Of a stretch of 64,000 nt of DNA, positions 26,215-35,330 are shown in pieces. A program made the translations under genes and the position numbers. The first letter of the stretch is position 1, and each line of letters opens with the position of its first letter. Source of the DNA: Cognatishimia activa (GTDB lineage: Bacteria; Pseudomonadota; Alphaproteobacteria; Rhodobacterales; Rhodobacteraceae); contig NZ_CP060010.1 in the NCBI RefSeq assembly GCF_017798205.1, positions 868,001 through 932,000 of the forward strand. The letters are read 5' to 3'. The notes beneath the pieces were generated by a model that searched no databases, was not told the origin of the DNA, and saw nothing but the letters and a program-made list of their open reading frames with translations.

Positions 26215-26418
26215 CGGTTCTTCCTTTCAAATGTCGCGAACTCTTGGGCGACGAACGTGTTACTTGTCACATCCACCCACCAGACTTGGCGCTTTGGCAA
26301 ATGCAGTTGAGGAAAGGTTTCATTGCCTTTCTGTGTACCAGACGTTTGACGATCCACGAAATCGACATCGCGGGCCAAAATTTTTTGGAAAAATTTTCAG
26401 CGGGCGCGCAATTGAGGG

Positions 26419-27306
26419 CTACCCCAGGTCTTTCACATAGGCTTTCGTGAACTCGGCATAGCCTTGCGACGTGACCCTATGGTGACCTTTCATTTCCTGA
26501 TGCAGATCTGGCAGCCGGTGGAACGGGACATTCGGGATCGCATGATGCTCTACATGGTAGGGCATGTTCCATGCTAAAAATCGAACGATCCGATTGGTAT
26601 ATGTTGTGCGTGTGTTCTCAAACATATTCGCCACAAAGGCACAGCGGCCATGTTCAGCTAAGAGGTAAAGCCGCAGAAATGGCATCCCGATGAGCAGTGG
26701 CACTATCCAGATCCATAGCAGCAGGTCTGTGAACGCGAAACTTGTCAACGCAAGGGCATAGAGCACAACCATCCTCTGCGCTTCTCGTTTGACTTTTCCG
26801 CGCGCGGACGCAGGAACATAATTCCCGGGGTCACGTCCCGCTGCGTTTCCCAATATCTGTTTCACCATGCCAAACCAATACGGCAGCCCAGAGACATGCC
26901 AGATATAGGCGCGCCAGGTCTCGGGTTTATGACCCGCCAGAAGCTCTGGGTCTTTTCCCTCGATATTGGTGTGACGATGATGCGCGAGGTGAAAGTAACG
27001 GAACCATAGAAAGGGTTGGAGGATCAGGAAGCCCGTGACATGGCCGACGACCTCGTTCAGCCACTCTGACTTGAAGGGAGTCTTGTGTGTGGCCTCGTGT
27101 TCGAGTGTGAAGAGAAACACGAGCGCAATGCCAAGTGGAAGCATGGCGAGCGGCCAAAGGAAGACTTTCAAAGCCACAAAACCCGCGAGCACCGCAATGA
27201 CGCCTATGTGCCCAGCAAGATGCCACAGACCCGCGCGATCACGGCGAACCTGTAGGTCCGCGAGTTTGTTTCGGTCGAGCTTAGCGACAAATGCTTTGTG
27301 ATCCAT
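26419..27306 (-). CDS. Membrane fatty acid desaturase
   Basis: A 295-residue di-iron membrane desaturase/hydroxylase. All three histidine boxes are present: HEATH (residues about 70-74), HLAHHRHTN (about 106-114) and HVEHHAIPNVP (about 258-268). Four hydrophobic segments surround them. It probably acts on acyl lipids or a related hydrocarbon; regiochemistry cannot be inferred. It is flanked by 204 gene-free bases toward the YciI gene. Confidence 0.9.
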   Translation of the reverse strand: MDHKAFVAKLDRNKLADLQVRRDRAGLWHLAGHIGVIAVLAGFVALKVFLWPLAMLPLGIALVFLFTLEHEATHKTPFKSEWLNEVVGHVTGFLILQPFLWFRYFHLAHHRHTNIEGKDPELLAGHKPETWRAYIWHVSGLPYWFGMVKQILGNAAGRDPGNYVPASARGKVKREAQRMVVLYALALTSFAFTDLLLWIWIVPLLIGMPFLRLYLLAEHGRCAFVANMFENTRTTYTNRIVRFLAWNMPYHVEHHAIPNVPFHRLPDLHQEMKGHHRVTSQGYAEFTKAYVKDLG

Positions 27307-27401
27307 ATCGGAACACTAGGCGAGCGGATCAGGTAAATCACGGATTGTTTGATCTTGGTGGCCGTCTTTCTGCGAACACCCCCAAACCCTGCCCTAAACG
27401 C

Positions 27402-27434
27402 AAAAACGCCGCGCTGTTTCCAACGCGGCGTTTT
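27402..27434 (-). terminator. Intrinsic terminator of rpmI-rplT
   Basis: AACGCCGCG pairs with CGCGGCGTT, and on the minus strand TTTTT follows. It lies just after the rplT stop. Confidence 0.88.
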
Positions 27435-27456
27435 ATACTTTCGGCTGTCGCGCCGC

Positions 27457-27822
27457 TTACGCTGCCAGCGCGCCTTTTGCTTGGTCAACGATTGCGCCAA
27501 ACGCTTCTGGCTCGTGGACTGCGAGGTCTGCGAGGACTTTGCGGTCTACTTCGATGCCAGCCAGATTCAGGCCGTTGATGAATTTGGAATAGGTCAGAGC
27601 CTCGTCGTGTGCACGCACAGCTGCGTTGATCCGCTGGATCCACAGCGCGCGGAAATTGCGCTTGCGGTTCTTACGGTCGCGAGTTGCGTATTGGTTTGCC
27701 TTATCGACCGCTTGGGACGCGACCTTAAAGGTATTCTTGCGACGGCCGTAATAGCCTTTTGCCGCTTTGACGATTTTCTTGTGACGGGCGTGGGTTACGG
27801 TACCACCTTTAACGCGGGACAT
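27457..27822 (-). CDS. rplT: 50S ribosomal protein L20
   Basis: A 121-residue bL20: start [17 protein letters not shown], the [17 protein letters not shown] core and [14 protein letters not shown], all typical. It binds 23S rRNA early in assembly. It follows rpmI after 12 bases; infC is not present upstream, unlike the common infC-rpmI-rplT order. Confidence 0.98.
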   Translation of the reverse strand: MSRVKGGTVTHARHKKIVKAAKGYYGRRKNTFKVASQAVDKANQYATRDRKNRKRNFRALWIQRINAAVRAHDEALTYSKFINGLNLAGIEVDRKVLADLAVHEPEAFGAIVDQAKGALAA

Positions 27823-27834
27823 ATCTCAGGCTCC

Positions 27835-28035
27835 TTAGCGTGCGTACGGCATGTATTTTTTGACGATCTTGCTGTCGGCCTCACACAGGGTGGTGGTGCC
27901 GCGTGCATCACGAATGAACTTCGTGGTGCGCTTGATCATTCCGTGACGCTTACCAGCCTGGCCAGCCTTGACCTTGCCGCTTGCCGTCATCTTAAAGCGC
28001 TTTTTTGCGCTCGATTTGGTCTTCATCTTAGGCAT
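27835..28035 (-). CDS. rpmI: 50S ribosomal protein L35
   Basis: A 66-residue basic protein, bL35: [20 protein letters not shown] and the C-terminal [11 protein letters not shown] are diagnostic. First gene of the rpmI-rplT pair; an AAGGAGA site precedes the ATG. Confidence 0.98.
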   Translation of the reverse strand: MPKMKTKSSAKKRFKMTASGKVKAGQAGKRHGMIKRTTKFIRDARGTTTLCEADSKIVKKYMPYAR

Positions 28036-28151
28036 TTCCGTCTCCTTCTTAAGTCGTCGGTACAGACGCGACTCGGCATGCCATCCAGCCGGCCACGCGA
28101 TAGAGGCGCCGTATACGCGGCGAATCTGTATAGGGCAAGGGGGTAATGCGC

Positions 28152-28376
28152 TTATTTTACAAGGCTTGCGAGCACATCAATGACGACGGCCGGAACCTCT
28201 TGCAACGTATAGCCCATTGGCTTGGTCGTCAGAGCATAGGCCAGGCAGCCCGCAGCGACAATGGCCGAGAGAACAGCAAGCCTTGGCGAACGGCTGTCCG
28301 CCAAGGCTGAAAGAAACATGGGAACGGTCAAAACTGCGAGACACAATCCAAGTGTCAGAAACAGATCCGGGTTCAT
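28152..28376 (-). CDS. Small membrane protein, unknown
   Basis: A 74-residue protein with two predicted membrane helices ([40 protein letters not shown]). No motif tells its function. It lies 30 bases after pyruvate kinase on the same strand and is probably cotranscribed. Confidence 0.7.
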   Translation of the reverse strand: MNPDLFLTLGLCLAVLTVPMFLSALADSRSPRLAVLSAIVAAGCLAYALTTKPMGYTLQEVPAVVIDVLASLVK

Positions 28377-28406
28377 GAAATCTCCGAAGGGTTACGTCCT
28401 CAGAGA

Positions 28407-29852
28407 TTATTCTGGTTCACTTGCGTAAATCAAACGTTCATCACAGGGCGCGACGCGCAAAATATTTGTGGTTCCGGGAATGTTAAAAGGCACCCCCGCG
28501 GTCACAACAACCTGATCCTTCTCAGTTGCAAGACCCATTCGTTTGACTGCCCCAACAGAGGCCAGAACCGAGGATTTAAACCGGTTGAACTCTTCGGTGA
28601 TTACCGTCGTTGTACCCCAAGTCAGTGCCAGACGACGTGCGGTCCCACGGCGGCTGGTCATCGCCACAATCGGCACCCGAGGCCGTTCACGCGCGACCTT
28701 CAACGCGGTCGTGCCAGATTGAGAGAAGCAACAAATCGCACTGATTTCAGTGGTTTCCGCGATTTCACGCGCCGCTGCAACAATCGCATCCGCGACGCTT
28801 TCGCCTTTAACATGGCGGCTCGCTTCGATGACTTCGCGATAGTTCGGATCGTTTTCCACCTCGATGGCCACATTGTTCATGGTTGTGACCGCTTCGATTG
28901 GATAGTCACCCGCAGCCGATTCAGCGCTGAGCATGATGGCGTCCGAGCCCTCATAGATCGCGGTCGCGACGTCAGAGACTTCGGCCCGCGTTGGCATCGG
29001 GCTCTCGATCATGCTTTCCAGCATCTGGGTCGCAACAATCACAGGTTTCGCATCACGGCGACAGCGACGGATCAGGCGTTTCTGGATCGGGGGCACGTTT
29101 TGAACAGGCAGTTCGACGCCCAAGTCTCCGCGCGCGACCATAATGCCGTCCGATACATCAAGGATCGCATCAAAGTCCTGCACCGCGGCTGGTTTCTCGA
29201 TCTTGGACAGGACAGACGCGCGGCCACGCACCATTTCGCGGGCTTCCAAAACATCCGCTGGGCGTTGCACAAAAGACAAAGCCAGCCAGTCGACGCCCAG
29301 TTCACACACAAACTCGAGATCTTTCTTATCCTTGGCCGACAGCGCCGCCAGTGGCAGCACCACGTCAGGGACATTCACGCCCTTGCGGTTTGAAATCGTA
29401 CCGCCAGTGGTCACGACACAATTTGCATAATCATCGCTGCAATCTTCGACCTGCAAACGGATCTTGCCGTCGTTGACCAGCAGGTTCGCACCAGGTTTCA
29501 GAGCCGCAAAGATCTCTTTGTGAGGCAGGCACACGCGGTTGATGTCGCCGGGGGTTTCGTCCAGATCCAGGCGGAACTTCGCGCCTTCGACCAGATCCTC
29601 CGCCTCATTGGCAAAGGTACCCACGCGCAATTTCGGTCCCTGCAAGTCGGCCAAGATCGCGATGGGGCTGGAAAGCTCGTCTTCGATCTGACGGATAATC
29701 TTGTGACGCTCGGCGATCTCGTCATGGCTGCCGTGGCTCATGTTCAGTCGGAACACATCCGCGCCGGCTTCGTGCAGAGCTTTGATGGTTTCATAGGTGC
29801 TCGAAGCTGGGCCCAAAGTGGCCACGATTTTCACATTTCTCTGACGTCTCAT
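28407..29852 (-). CDS. pyk: Pyruvate kinase
   Basis: A 481-residue pyruvate kinase making ATP and pyruvate from phosphoenolpyruvate. Seen are the N-terminal KIVATLGPASS, FRLNMSHGSHD, the active-site segment ISDG-type MVARGDLGVELP, the ATQMLESMI loop and the C-terminal regulatory domain. A LacI-type palindrome lies 30 bases upstream of the start (29882-29895), suggesting control by the carbon regulator CceR known in Rhodobacter. Confidence 0.96.
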   Translation of the reverse strand: MRRQRNVKIVATLGPASSTYETIKALHEAGADVFRLNMSHGSHDEIAERHKIIRQIEDELSSPIAILADLQGPKLRVGTFANEAEDLVEGAKFRLDLDETPGDINRVCLPHKEIFAALKPGANLLVNDGKIRLQVEDCSDDYANCVVTTGGTISNRKGVNVPDVVLPLAALSAKDKKDLEFVCELGVDWLALSFVQRPADVLEAREMVRGRASVLSKIEKPAAVQDFDAILDVSDGIMVARGDLGVELPVQNVPPIQKRLIRRCRRDAKPVIVATQMLESMIESPMPTRAEVSDVATAIYEGSDAIMLSAESAAGDYPIEAVTTMNNVAIEVENDPNYREVIEASRHVKGESVADAIVAAAREIAETTEISAICCFSQSGTTALKVARERPRVPIVAMTSRRGTARRLALTWGTTTVITEEFNRFKSSVLASVGAVKRMGLATEKDQVVVTAGVPFNIPGTTNILRVAPCDERLIYASEPE

Positions 29853-29881
29853 ACCGGCTCTCTTATCTTGCAGCGGTCAAA

Positions 29882-29895
29882 TGTTACCGCTAACT
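29882..29895. promoter_or_regulatory. LacI-type (CceR-like) operator in front of pyk
   Basis: TGTTACCGCTAACT is a near-palindrome with the central CG of LacI-family sites. In Rhodobacter sphaeroides the LacI-type regulator CceR controls central carbon genes including pyruvate kinase. The assignment by motif is inference. Confidence 0.55.
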
Positions 29896-29973
29896 ATATC
29901 GCAATGCGACAATACGCAATTCCAATTTAGCTGCGCGGCGCCTAGACAGCTAGCGGAAGGAAACAACAGCCAC

Positions 29974-30723
29974 ATGACATATCAACCATTTCATATCTCA
30001 GGTGCGGATCGGGCGTCGCGTTGGGTCATTACCGTGGATCACGCTGCAAATACAGTGCCAAAAGAGGTAAATGACGGAGATCTCGGCCTAAATTCAGCTG
30101 ATATGAACCGCCACATCGCCTATGACATCGGGGCAAAAGGCGTGGCTTTGGGCTTGGGCGAGTTGCTCAACGCACCGGTCATTTCATCGAATTTTTCGCG
30201 TCTCGTTATTGACCCAAATCGGGGCGAAATTGACCCAACTTTGATCATGCGGCTTTACGATGGCACGATCATTCCGGCAAACGGCGACATCGACGACGCA
30301 GAAGAAGCGCGCCGCATCAATGCCTATTACCGCCCCTATCACGATGCCGTTGCCGGGGTTCTGGCCCTGCGCGACGACCCTGTCGTTCTGGCAATCCACA
30401 GTTTTTCGCCTCAGCTCAAAGGCCGCCCCCCGCGTCCATGGGAGGTCGCAATCCTGCATGCGGATGGCTATGACCAGCGCAACTTCGGCCCCCATGTGAT
30501 CAAGCGCCTCGCACAAGAAACCGATCTGACGGTCGGCGACAACGAACCCTATTTCGGCCATCTCCCCGGGGATTCTGTCGACCGCCATGCCGTGACGTCA
30601 GGCCTAGTGAATTGCTTGATCGAGGTGCGGCAGGATCTTATTGCTACCGAAGCTGACCAAGAGGCCTGGGCCCAACGCCTCGCGCCCGTTTTAACCGAAG
30701 CCCTCACCACAAGCGGGCTCTGA
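29974..30723 (+). CDS. N-formylglutamate amidohydrolase family protein
   Basis: A 249-residue FGase-family enzyme that releases formate from N-formyl-L-glutamate, the last step of one histidine pathway. Motifs: VITVDHAANTVPKEV, SRLVIDPNRGEIDP, AIHSFSPQLKG, and GLVNCLIEVRQDLI. The ATG at 29974 begins the conserved part. No hut genes are nearby, so another N-formyl or N-acyl amino acid could be the substrate. Divergent from pyk. Confidence 0.88.
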   Translation: MTYQPFHISGADRASRWVITVDHAANTVPKEVNDGDLGLNSADMNRHIAYDIGAKGVALGLGELLNAPVISSNFSRLVIDPNRGEIDPTLIMRLYDGTIIPANGDIDDAEEARRINAYYRPYHDAVAGVLALRDDPVVLAIHSFSPQLKGRPPRPWEVAILHADGYDQRNFGPHVIKRLAQETDLTVGDNEPYFGHLPGDSVDRHAVTSGLVNCLIEVRQDLIATEADQEAWAQRLAPVLTEALTTSGL

Positions 30724-30750
30724 GCCTGACCCAATCGACCGGAGACCCAC

Positions 30751-31065
30751 ATGGACGACCAAACCCGCATTGAACTCGAAGCCGCAGTGTTCCGTACCCT
30801 GCGCGAGCACCTGATGGAAAAGCGCACGGATGTGCAGAACATCGACATGATGAACCTCGCGGGGTTCTGCCGCAATTGCCTCAGCCGCTGGTACCAAGAG
30901 GCCGCCAACGCGCGCGGCATCGAGATGGGTAAAATGGAAGCGCGCGAGATTTTCTACGGCATGACCATGGACGAGTGGAAAGCCAATTATCAGACCGACG
31001 CGAGCCCTGAGCAGCAGGCCGATTTCCAGAAGAGTTTCGACGAAAACGTCGGCAAGGATGGATAA
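30751..31065 (+). CDS. DUF1244 family protein
   Basis: A 104-residue protein with the DUF1244 signature AGFCRNCLSRWYQEAANARG and EAREIFYGMTMDEWKANYQ. Two cysteines in FCRNCL are family-typical. The role is unknown. It follows the amidohydrolase after 27 bases and overlaps the mutarotase start by eight bases. Confidence 0.9.
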   Translation: MDDQTRIELEAAVFRTLREHLMEKRTDVQNIDMMNLAGFCRNCLSRWYQEAANARGIEMGKMEAREIFYGMTMDEWKANYQTDASPEQQADFQKSFDENVGKDG

Positions 31066-32044
31066 AGCGCTGCAGAACACGCGTCACAGTCTGCCCGATG
31101 GGCGGGACGTGCAGGAGGTGACTCTTCGTGGTCATGGGCTGACCGCCAAGGTCCTGACGTTGGGTGCCGTGGTTCGTGAGCTGAAACTTGGAGGCCACGC
31201 GCCGTCATTGGTTCTGGGCTACGAGAACGTCGCCTCCTATGTCACCAATCACGGGTTTCTTGGGGTCATCGTCGGGCGCTATGCCAATCGGCTGAAAAAT
31301 GGCCAGTTTGAGATTGATGGTCGGCGGTTTCAAGTGGACCGCAACGACAATGGCAACGCCTTGCACGGCGGATCGCAGGGCACTTGGGCACAAATCTGGG
31401 AGATAGCAGAGCAAGGCGATGACTTTGTCACGCTGACGCTGACGCTGCCGGATGGGCATATGGGTTTTCCGGGCCAGTTGGACATCGCGTGTCGCTATAG
31501 CGTGATGCCAAATGCCACGCTGGATATTCAGATCACCGGAAAGACCGACGCGCCGACGTTGTGCAATCTGACTCCACATTGCTATTTCAACTTGGATGGG
31601 CTCGCGGATGTCGCCAATCACCAGTTGCAGATCAATAGCGCGCGCTTTGTTCCAGGCGACACGTTAGGCATCCCGTTAGGACATATCGAGTCTTCCGATG
31701 CTTCTATGGATTTTCGCAGCCCGCGCCCCGCGCATGACGCGAACATTGACGTCAGCTATTGCTTTGACACATCGCAGGGCTTGCAGGAGCACGCGCGGCT
31801 TACCAGTGACATATCGGGGCGATCTGTGACGGTACTGTCAAATCAGCCCGGGCTTCAGGTGTTTAACGCTGCTGAAATGCAGACCCCCGAAAACGGTCAC
31901 GCAGGCGCGCCCTACGGGCCCTATTGCGGCGTCGCCTTTGAGCCGCAAATTTGGCCCGACGCGCCAAATCAGCCGGGTTTCCCCGATGCCGTGCTTAGGC
32001 CTGGCGAGACCTATCTGAACCACAGCCAGTTCCGGTTTTCATAA
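31058..32044 (+). CDS. Aldose 1-epimerase (mutarotase)
   Basis: A 328-residue galactose-mutarotase-like enzyme interconverting alpha and beta anomers of sugars. Characteristic are the motifs GRYANRLKNGQFEIDG, NALHGGSQG (His), LTPHCYFNLDG (His) and GVAFEPQIWPDAPN (Glu). It starts inside the DUF1244 gene. No sugar operon is next to it. Confidence 0.9.
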   Translation: MDKALQNTRHSLPDGRDVQEVTLRGHGLTAKVLTLGAVVRELKLGGHAPSLVLGYENVASYVTNHGFLGVIVGRYANRLKNGQFEIDGRRFQVDRNDNGNALHGGSQGTWAQIWEIAEQGDDFVTLTLTLPDGHMGFPGQLDIACRYSVMPNATLDIQITGKTDAPTLCNLTPHCYFNLDGLADVANHQLQINSARFVPGDTLGIPLGHIESSDASMDFRSPRPAHDANIDVSYCFDTSQGLQEHARLTSDISGRSVTVLSNQPGLQVFNAAEMQTPENGHAGAPYGPYCGVAFEPQIWPDAPNQPGFPDAVLRPGETYLNHSQFRFS

Positions 32045-32046
32045 AG

Positions 32047-32074
32047 AAAGGCGCTCGAGATCGAGCGCCTTTTT
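32047..32074. terminator. Bidirectional intrinsic terminator
   Basis: AAAGGCGCTCG-agat-CGAGCGCCTTTTT between the convergent mutarotase and transaminase genes; T-tracts exist in both readings. Confidence 0.88.
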
Positions 32075-32093
32075 CGCAGTACTCTAGAGTGGA

Positions 32094-32957
32094 TCAGATC
32101 GCTTTCGCGCGCGCCTCATCCAAATAAATCTCGCGCAGACGTTTCGCCAGAGCACCCGGGGTCCCATCGCCCAAAGCGACACCGTCAATCTCGACAACAG
32201 GCATCACAAAAGCGGAGGCCGACGTGGTGAATGCCTCATCCGCCTCTTTGGCCTCATCAATCGTGAACAGACGCTCTTCAATCTGCATCTGAGCCTCTTC
32301 GGCCAGACGCAGAACCGCCTTACGGGTGATCCCATGCAGGATGTCGTTGGACAAAGGCCGCGTGACGATCTTGCCATCTTTGACGAAATAAGCGTTGTTC
32401 GAAGTGCCTTCCGTCACGTGACCATCCTCGATCATCCACGCATCATCCGCACCAGCCGCCTTCGCCATCATCTTGCCCATGGACGGGTACAGCAGCTGCG
32501 TGGTTTTGATATCGCGACGACCCCAGCGGATGTCCTCGATGGAAATGATCTTGGCACCCTTTTGCGCGGCAGGGCTATCCGCCAAACCTGGCTTGTTCTG
32601 GGTGAACAGAACCAAGGACGGCTCGGTCGTCTCAGGATCAGGGAAAACGAAATCGCGATCCCCATCAGAGCCGCGAGACACCTGCAAATATACAAGCCCT
32701 TCGTCAATCTCATTGACCTCGACCAGCTTACGGTGGATCTCCAGCAGCTCTTCCTTGGTGCAAGGCGCCTTCATATCCAGCTCTTTGAGCGAGCGTTCCA
32801 GACGCACCGCATGGCCCTCAAAATCCACCAGCTTGCCACCCAGAACCGAGGTCACCTCATAGACCGCATCGGCCATCAGGAACCCGCGATCAAAGATGGA
32901 AATCTTGGCTTCGGTCTCTGGCAGATATTCGCCATTCACAAAAACGGTGCGGGTCAT
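32094..32957 (-). CDS. D-amino-acid transaminase (class IV)
   Basis: A 287-residue PLP enzyme of the class IV fold. Start MTRTVFVNGEYLPETEAKISIFDRGFL is typical for D-alanine transaminases; the PLP lysine is in RRDIKTTQLL, the phosphate and carboxylate loops in EGTSNNAYFV and TTSASAFVMPV. It probably exchanges amino groups between D-Ala or D-Glu and keto acids. It is the last gene of the dgcN-dgcA operon, 17 bases after dgcA, which fits D-amino acid use. Confidence 0.9.
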   Translation of the reverse strand: MTRTVFVNGEYLPETEAKISIFDRGFLMADAVYEVTSVLGGKLVDFEGHAVRLERSLKELDMKAPCTKEELLEIHRKLVEVNEIDEGLVYLQVSRGSDGDRDFVFPDPETTEPSLVLFTQNKPGLADSPAAQKGAKIISIEDIRWGRRDIKTTQLLYPSMGKMMAKAAGADDAWMIEDGHVTEGTSNNAYFVKDGKIVTRPLSNDILHGITRKAVLRLAEEAQMQIEERLFTIDEAKEADEAFTTSASAFVMPVVEIDGVALGDGTPGALAKRLREIYLDEARAKAI

Positions 32958-32974
32958 GTTGGTCTCCGTAAGTC

Positions 32975-33940
32975 CTAACCCCAGAGCGCCGTCGTGGACG
33001 GATGCACCCCAGAGTCGTCAAATCTCAATGCGTGGTCACGGTCTTCTGCCAGAAGCAGCGGGCCGTCAAGGTCTGTTACGCGCGCACCCTGCGCGACGAG
33101 CACGGCGGGGGCCATGGCCAGCGAGGATCCCACCATGCAGCCGACCATGACGTCATAGCCCTCAGCCAACGCCGCCTCGCGCAATTTCAGTGCTTCGGTC
33201 AGGCCGCCGGTTTTGTCGAGCTTGATGTTCACCACATCATATTTGCCTTTGAGTGCAGGCAGGCTCGCGCGATCATGGCAGCTTTCATCTGCACAAACCG
33301 GCACGGGGCGCTCCATGCCCAGCAAGGCATCATCTTCGCCCGCTGGCACGGGCTGTTCAACCAAGGCCACACCCAAGCGGAGCAAATGCGGAGCCAGATC
33401 GGCATATACCTCGGCCGACCAGCCCTCATTCGCGTCTACGATAATGGTCGCATCCGGCGCGCCGCGTCGCACGGCTTCCAGACGCGGCATATCATCCGGC
33501 GTACCCAGCTTGATTTTGAGCAGCGGGCGAAATGCGTTCTCGCGCGCCTGAGCTTCCATCGCCTCTGGCGTATCAAGCGACAGGGTGTAGGCCGTGATCT
33601 CTGGCCCGGGCTTGGGCAAACCCGCCAGCTCCCAAACGGGCTTTCCAGCCAGTTTCGCCTCCAGATCCCAAAGCGCGCAATCCACAGCATTGCGCGCAGC
33701 CCCTGCAGGCAAGAGATCTTGCAACTCGGCCCGTGTGAAATCCGCCGGGAGCCCTTCGATCTCTGCGGTCACGGACTCAAGCGTCTCATCATAGCGCGCA
33801 TAGGGCACGCATTCGCCCCAACCACTCGCGCCGTCTTTGGAAACCTTGACCGTCAAAACCTGCGCCTCTGTCCGCGCGCCCCGCGCAATTCGAAAGACCT
33901 GCGCCAGCTTAAACACATCGCGCGATACTCTTATGTCCAA
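32975..33940 (-). CDS. dgcA: N-acetyl-D-glutamate racemase DgcA (enolase superfamily)
   Basis: A 321-residue enolase-superfamily epimerase. The catalytic KxK motif is LLKIKLGTP; metal ligands appear in IVDANEGW (Asp), LVEQPVP (Glu) and CADESCHDR (Asp); the second lysine is in NIKLDKTGG. Such enzymes were once called dipeptide epimerases. Beside DgcN the likely role is conversion of N-acetyl-D-glutamate into the L form. The DgcN-DgcA pairing is known from marine proteobacteria. Confidence 0.88.
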   Translation of the reverse strand: MDIRVSRDVFKLAQVFRIARGARTEAQVLTVKVSKDGASGWGECVPYARYDETLESVTAEIEGLPADFTRAELQDLLPAGAARNAVDCALWDLEAKLAGKPVWELAGLPKPGPEITAYTLSLDTPEAMEAQARENAFRPLLKIKLGTPDDMPRLEAVRRGAPDATIIVDANEGWSAEVYADLAPHLLRLGVALVEQPVPAGEDDALLGMERPVPVCADESCHDRASLPALKGKYDVVNIKLDKTGGLTEALKLREAALAEGYDVMVGCMVGSSLAMAPAVLVAQGARVTDLDGPLLLAEDRDHALRFDDSGVHPSTTALWG

Positions 33941-33956
33941 AAGCTCAGCTCCCAGC

Positions 33957-33988
33957 TTTCATCTTGCTAAAATACTCCCGCCGGAGGC
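33957..33988. repeat. Rhodobacteraceae-type intergenic motif, hairpin copy
   Basis: On the minus strand this reads GCCTCCGGCGGGAGTATTTT then AGCAAGATGAAAG, a short GC hairpin joined to an AT-rich core. It lies in the dgcN-dgcA gap and resembles the copy at 14656-14682. Similar sequences recur after genes in this family; the function is unknown. Confidence 0.45.
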
Positions 33989-34026
33989 ATTCCAGATCGC
34001 CCACAACGCCTCCCCGTGAGGGTAGA

Positions 34027-35028
34027 TCAGATCGCTGCCAGCGCGTCCACCAAGCGACCCGCGCCGTGGCGGTAGGGATCGACCGTCGGCAAGCCCATCT
34101 CGGCCTCAACCTTGGCACAATAGGCCAAAGCGTCTTCATCGCTCAGATGCTGAGTGTTGATGGAAATACCTGCCACAACCACATCAGGATTGGCGACCCG
34201 CGCCAATGTCAGGGCGACATCCTGCAGCTCAGACAGGGATTTCAGCTTATAGCCCGGCAGCCCCCGCATATGGTCACGGGTCGGCTCATGACAAAGGATC
34301 AGCGCATCCGGCTGCCCGCCATGCACCAGCGCCATGGTCACGCCGGAATAAGACACGTGGAACAATGAGCCCTGCCCTTCGATCATATCCCAGTGGTCAT
34401 CATCATTGTCGGGCGTCAGATACTCGACGGATCCCGCCATAAAGTCCGCGATCACCGCGTCCAAAGGCACGCCGCTGCCGGTGATCAGAATGCCCGTCTG
34501 ACCTGTCGCGCGGAAGGTCGATTTCAACCCGCGCTCCTGCATCTCAGCGTCCATCGCCATCGCCGTGTACATCTTGCCAACGGAACAATCGGTCCCAACC
34601 GCCAAGCAGCGTTTGCCTGTGCGTTTCACACCGGTTGCAATTGGGTAAGCAACCGTTGGCACCCGCACGTCATGCAGGGTCCGACCGTTGGTCTGCGCCG
34701 CCGCAACCAGATCGCCCTCATCTCGCAGCAGGTTGTGCAGGCCGGACGCCAGATCATAGCCCTTTTCCAGCGCTGAAATCAGCACGGCTTTCCATTTCTC
34801 GGAAATCACACCGCCACGGTTCGCTACGCCAATCACCAAAGTGCGCGCGCCGGCCGCGAGGCCTTCGTCCAGAGTCATCTCGGTCAATCCAAGGTCAGCG
34901 CCGCAGCCGTCCAGGCTGATCTGCCCAACCGCGTTTTCCGGACGCCAATCGCGAATACCAATCGCCACTTTCGCCGCCAACATGTCAGGCGCGTCGCCCA
35001 GGAACAGAAGATAAGGAGTTTCAATCAT
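34027..35028 (-). CDS. dgcN: D-glutamate N-acetyltransferase DgcN (DUF1611)
   Basis: A 333-residue DUF1611 protein. The C-terminal half contains the P-loop-like segment RCLAVGTDCSVGKMYTAMAM and the conserved ATGQTGILITGSGVPLDAV. DgcN acetylates D-glutamate, which DgcA then racemises and ArgJ-type enzymes release as L-glutamate. The ATG at 35028 fits the family start IETPYLLFLGDAPD. First gene of the operon, divergent from mcl1. Confidence 0.88.
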   Translation of the reverse strand: MIETPYLLFLGDAPDMLAAKVAIGIRDWRPENAVGQISLDGCGADLGLTEMTLDEGLAAGARTLVIGVANRGGVISEKWKAVLISALEKGYDLASGLHNLLRDEGDLVAAAQTNGRTLHDVRVPTVAYPIATGVKRTGKRCLAVGTDCSVGKMYTAMAMDAEMQERGLKSTFRATGQTGILITGSGVPLDAVIADFMAGSVEYLTPDNDDDHWDMIEGQGSLFHVSYSGVTMALVHGGQPDALILCHEPTRDHMRGLPGYKLKSLSELQDVALTLARVANPDVVVAGISINTQHLSDEDALAYCAKVEAEMGLPTVDPYRHGAGRLVDALAAI

Positions 35029-35330
35029 AGCCAAGCCCCACAGAATTCGAGTCACGCAAGAATTCCCGAAAATCTGCGCAAGTTTCTCTCAAATTGACGG
35101 CGCATCGGGGCTGGATAAATAATTTTCTTATGTATCTTCCAAATTATTCGAATATTCTCCCAACATCTCATAATATCCTCGAAGATCCTGCGACTTTCCG
35201 CGATATGAGACCTATGACGCGGCGTCGCAGCAATCTCATGCCGCAATTGCGAAAAGAACCTTGCGAACGTGCGCGCAATTTAATAACCAAACCACAACAC
35301 TAGACGCAATATCCTTTCCAGGAGACCGAA
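35029..35330. promoter_or_regulatory. Divergent dgcN-mcl1 control region
   Basis: A 302-base gene-free stretch, AT-rich in the middle. It holds two perfect palindromes, TATTCGAATA (35145-35154) and CGCAATTGCG (35242-35251), and TTGCG/CGCAA arms at 35261-35278. The first lies on the dgcN side, the others on the mcl1 side. Their regulators are unknown. Confidence 0.5.

Noticed and set aside
26240-26275. Possible ECF42 promoter upstream of the YciI gene
   Set aside because: TGTGAC and CGTCG elements can be picked out, but the spacing of about 12 bases is too short for an ECF promoter.
27349-28146. Plus-strand frame across rplT and rpmI
   Set aside because: Both ribosomal proteins are certain on the other strand, and this frame crosses their terminator and spacer.
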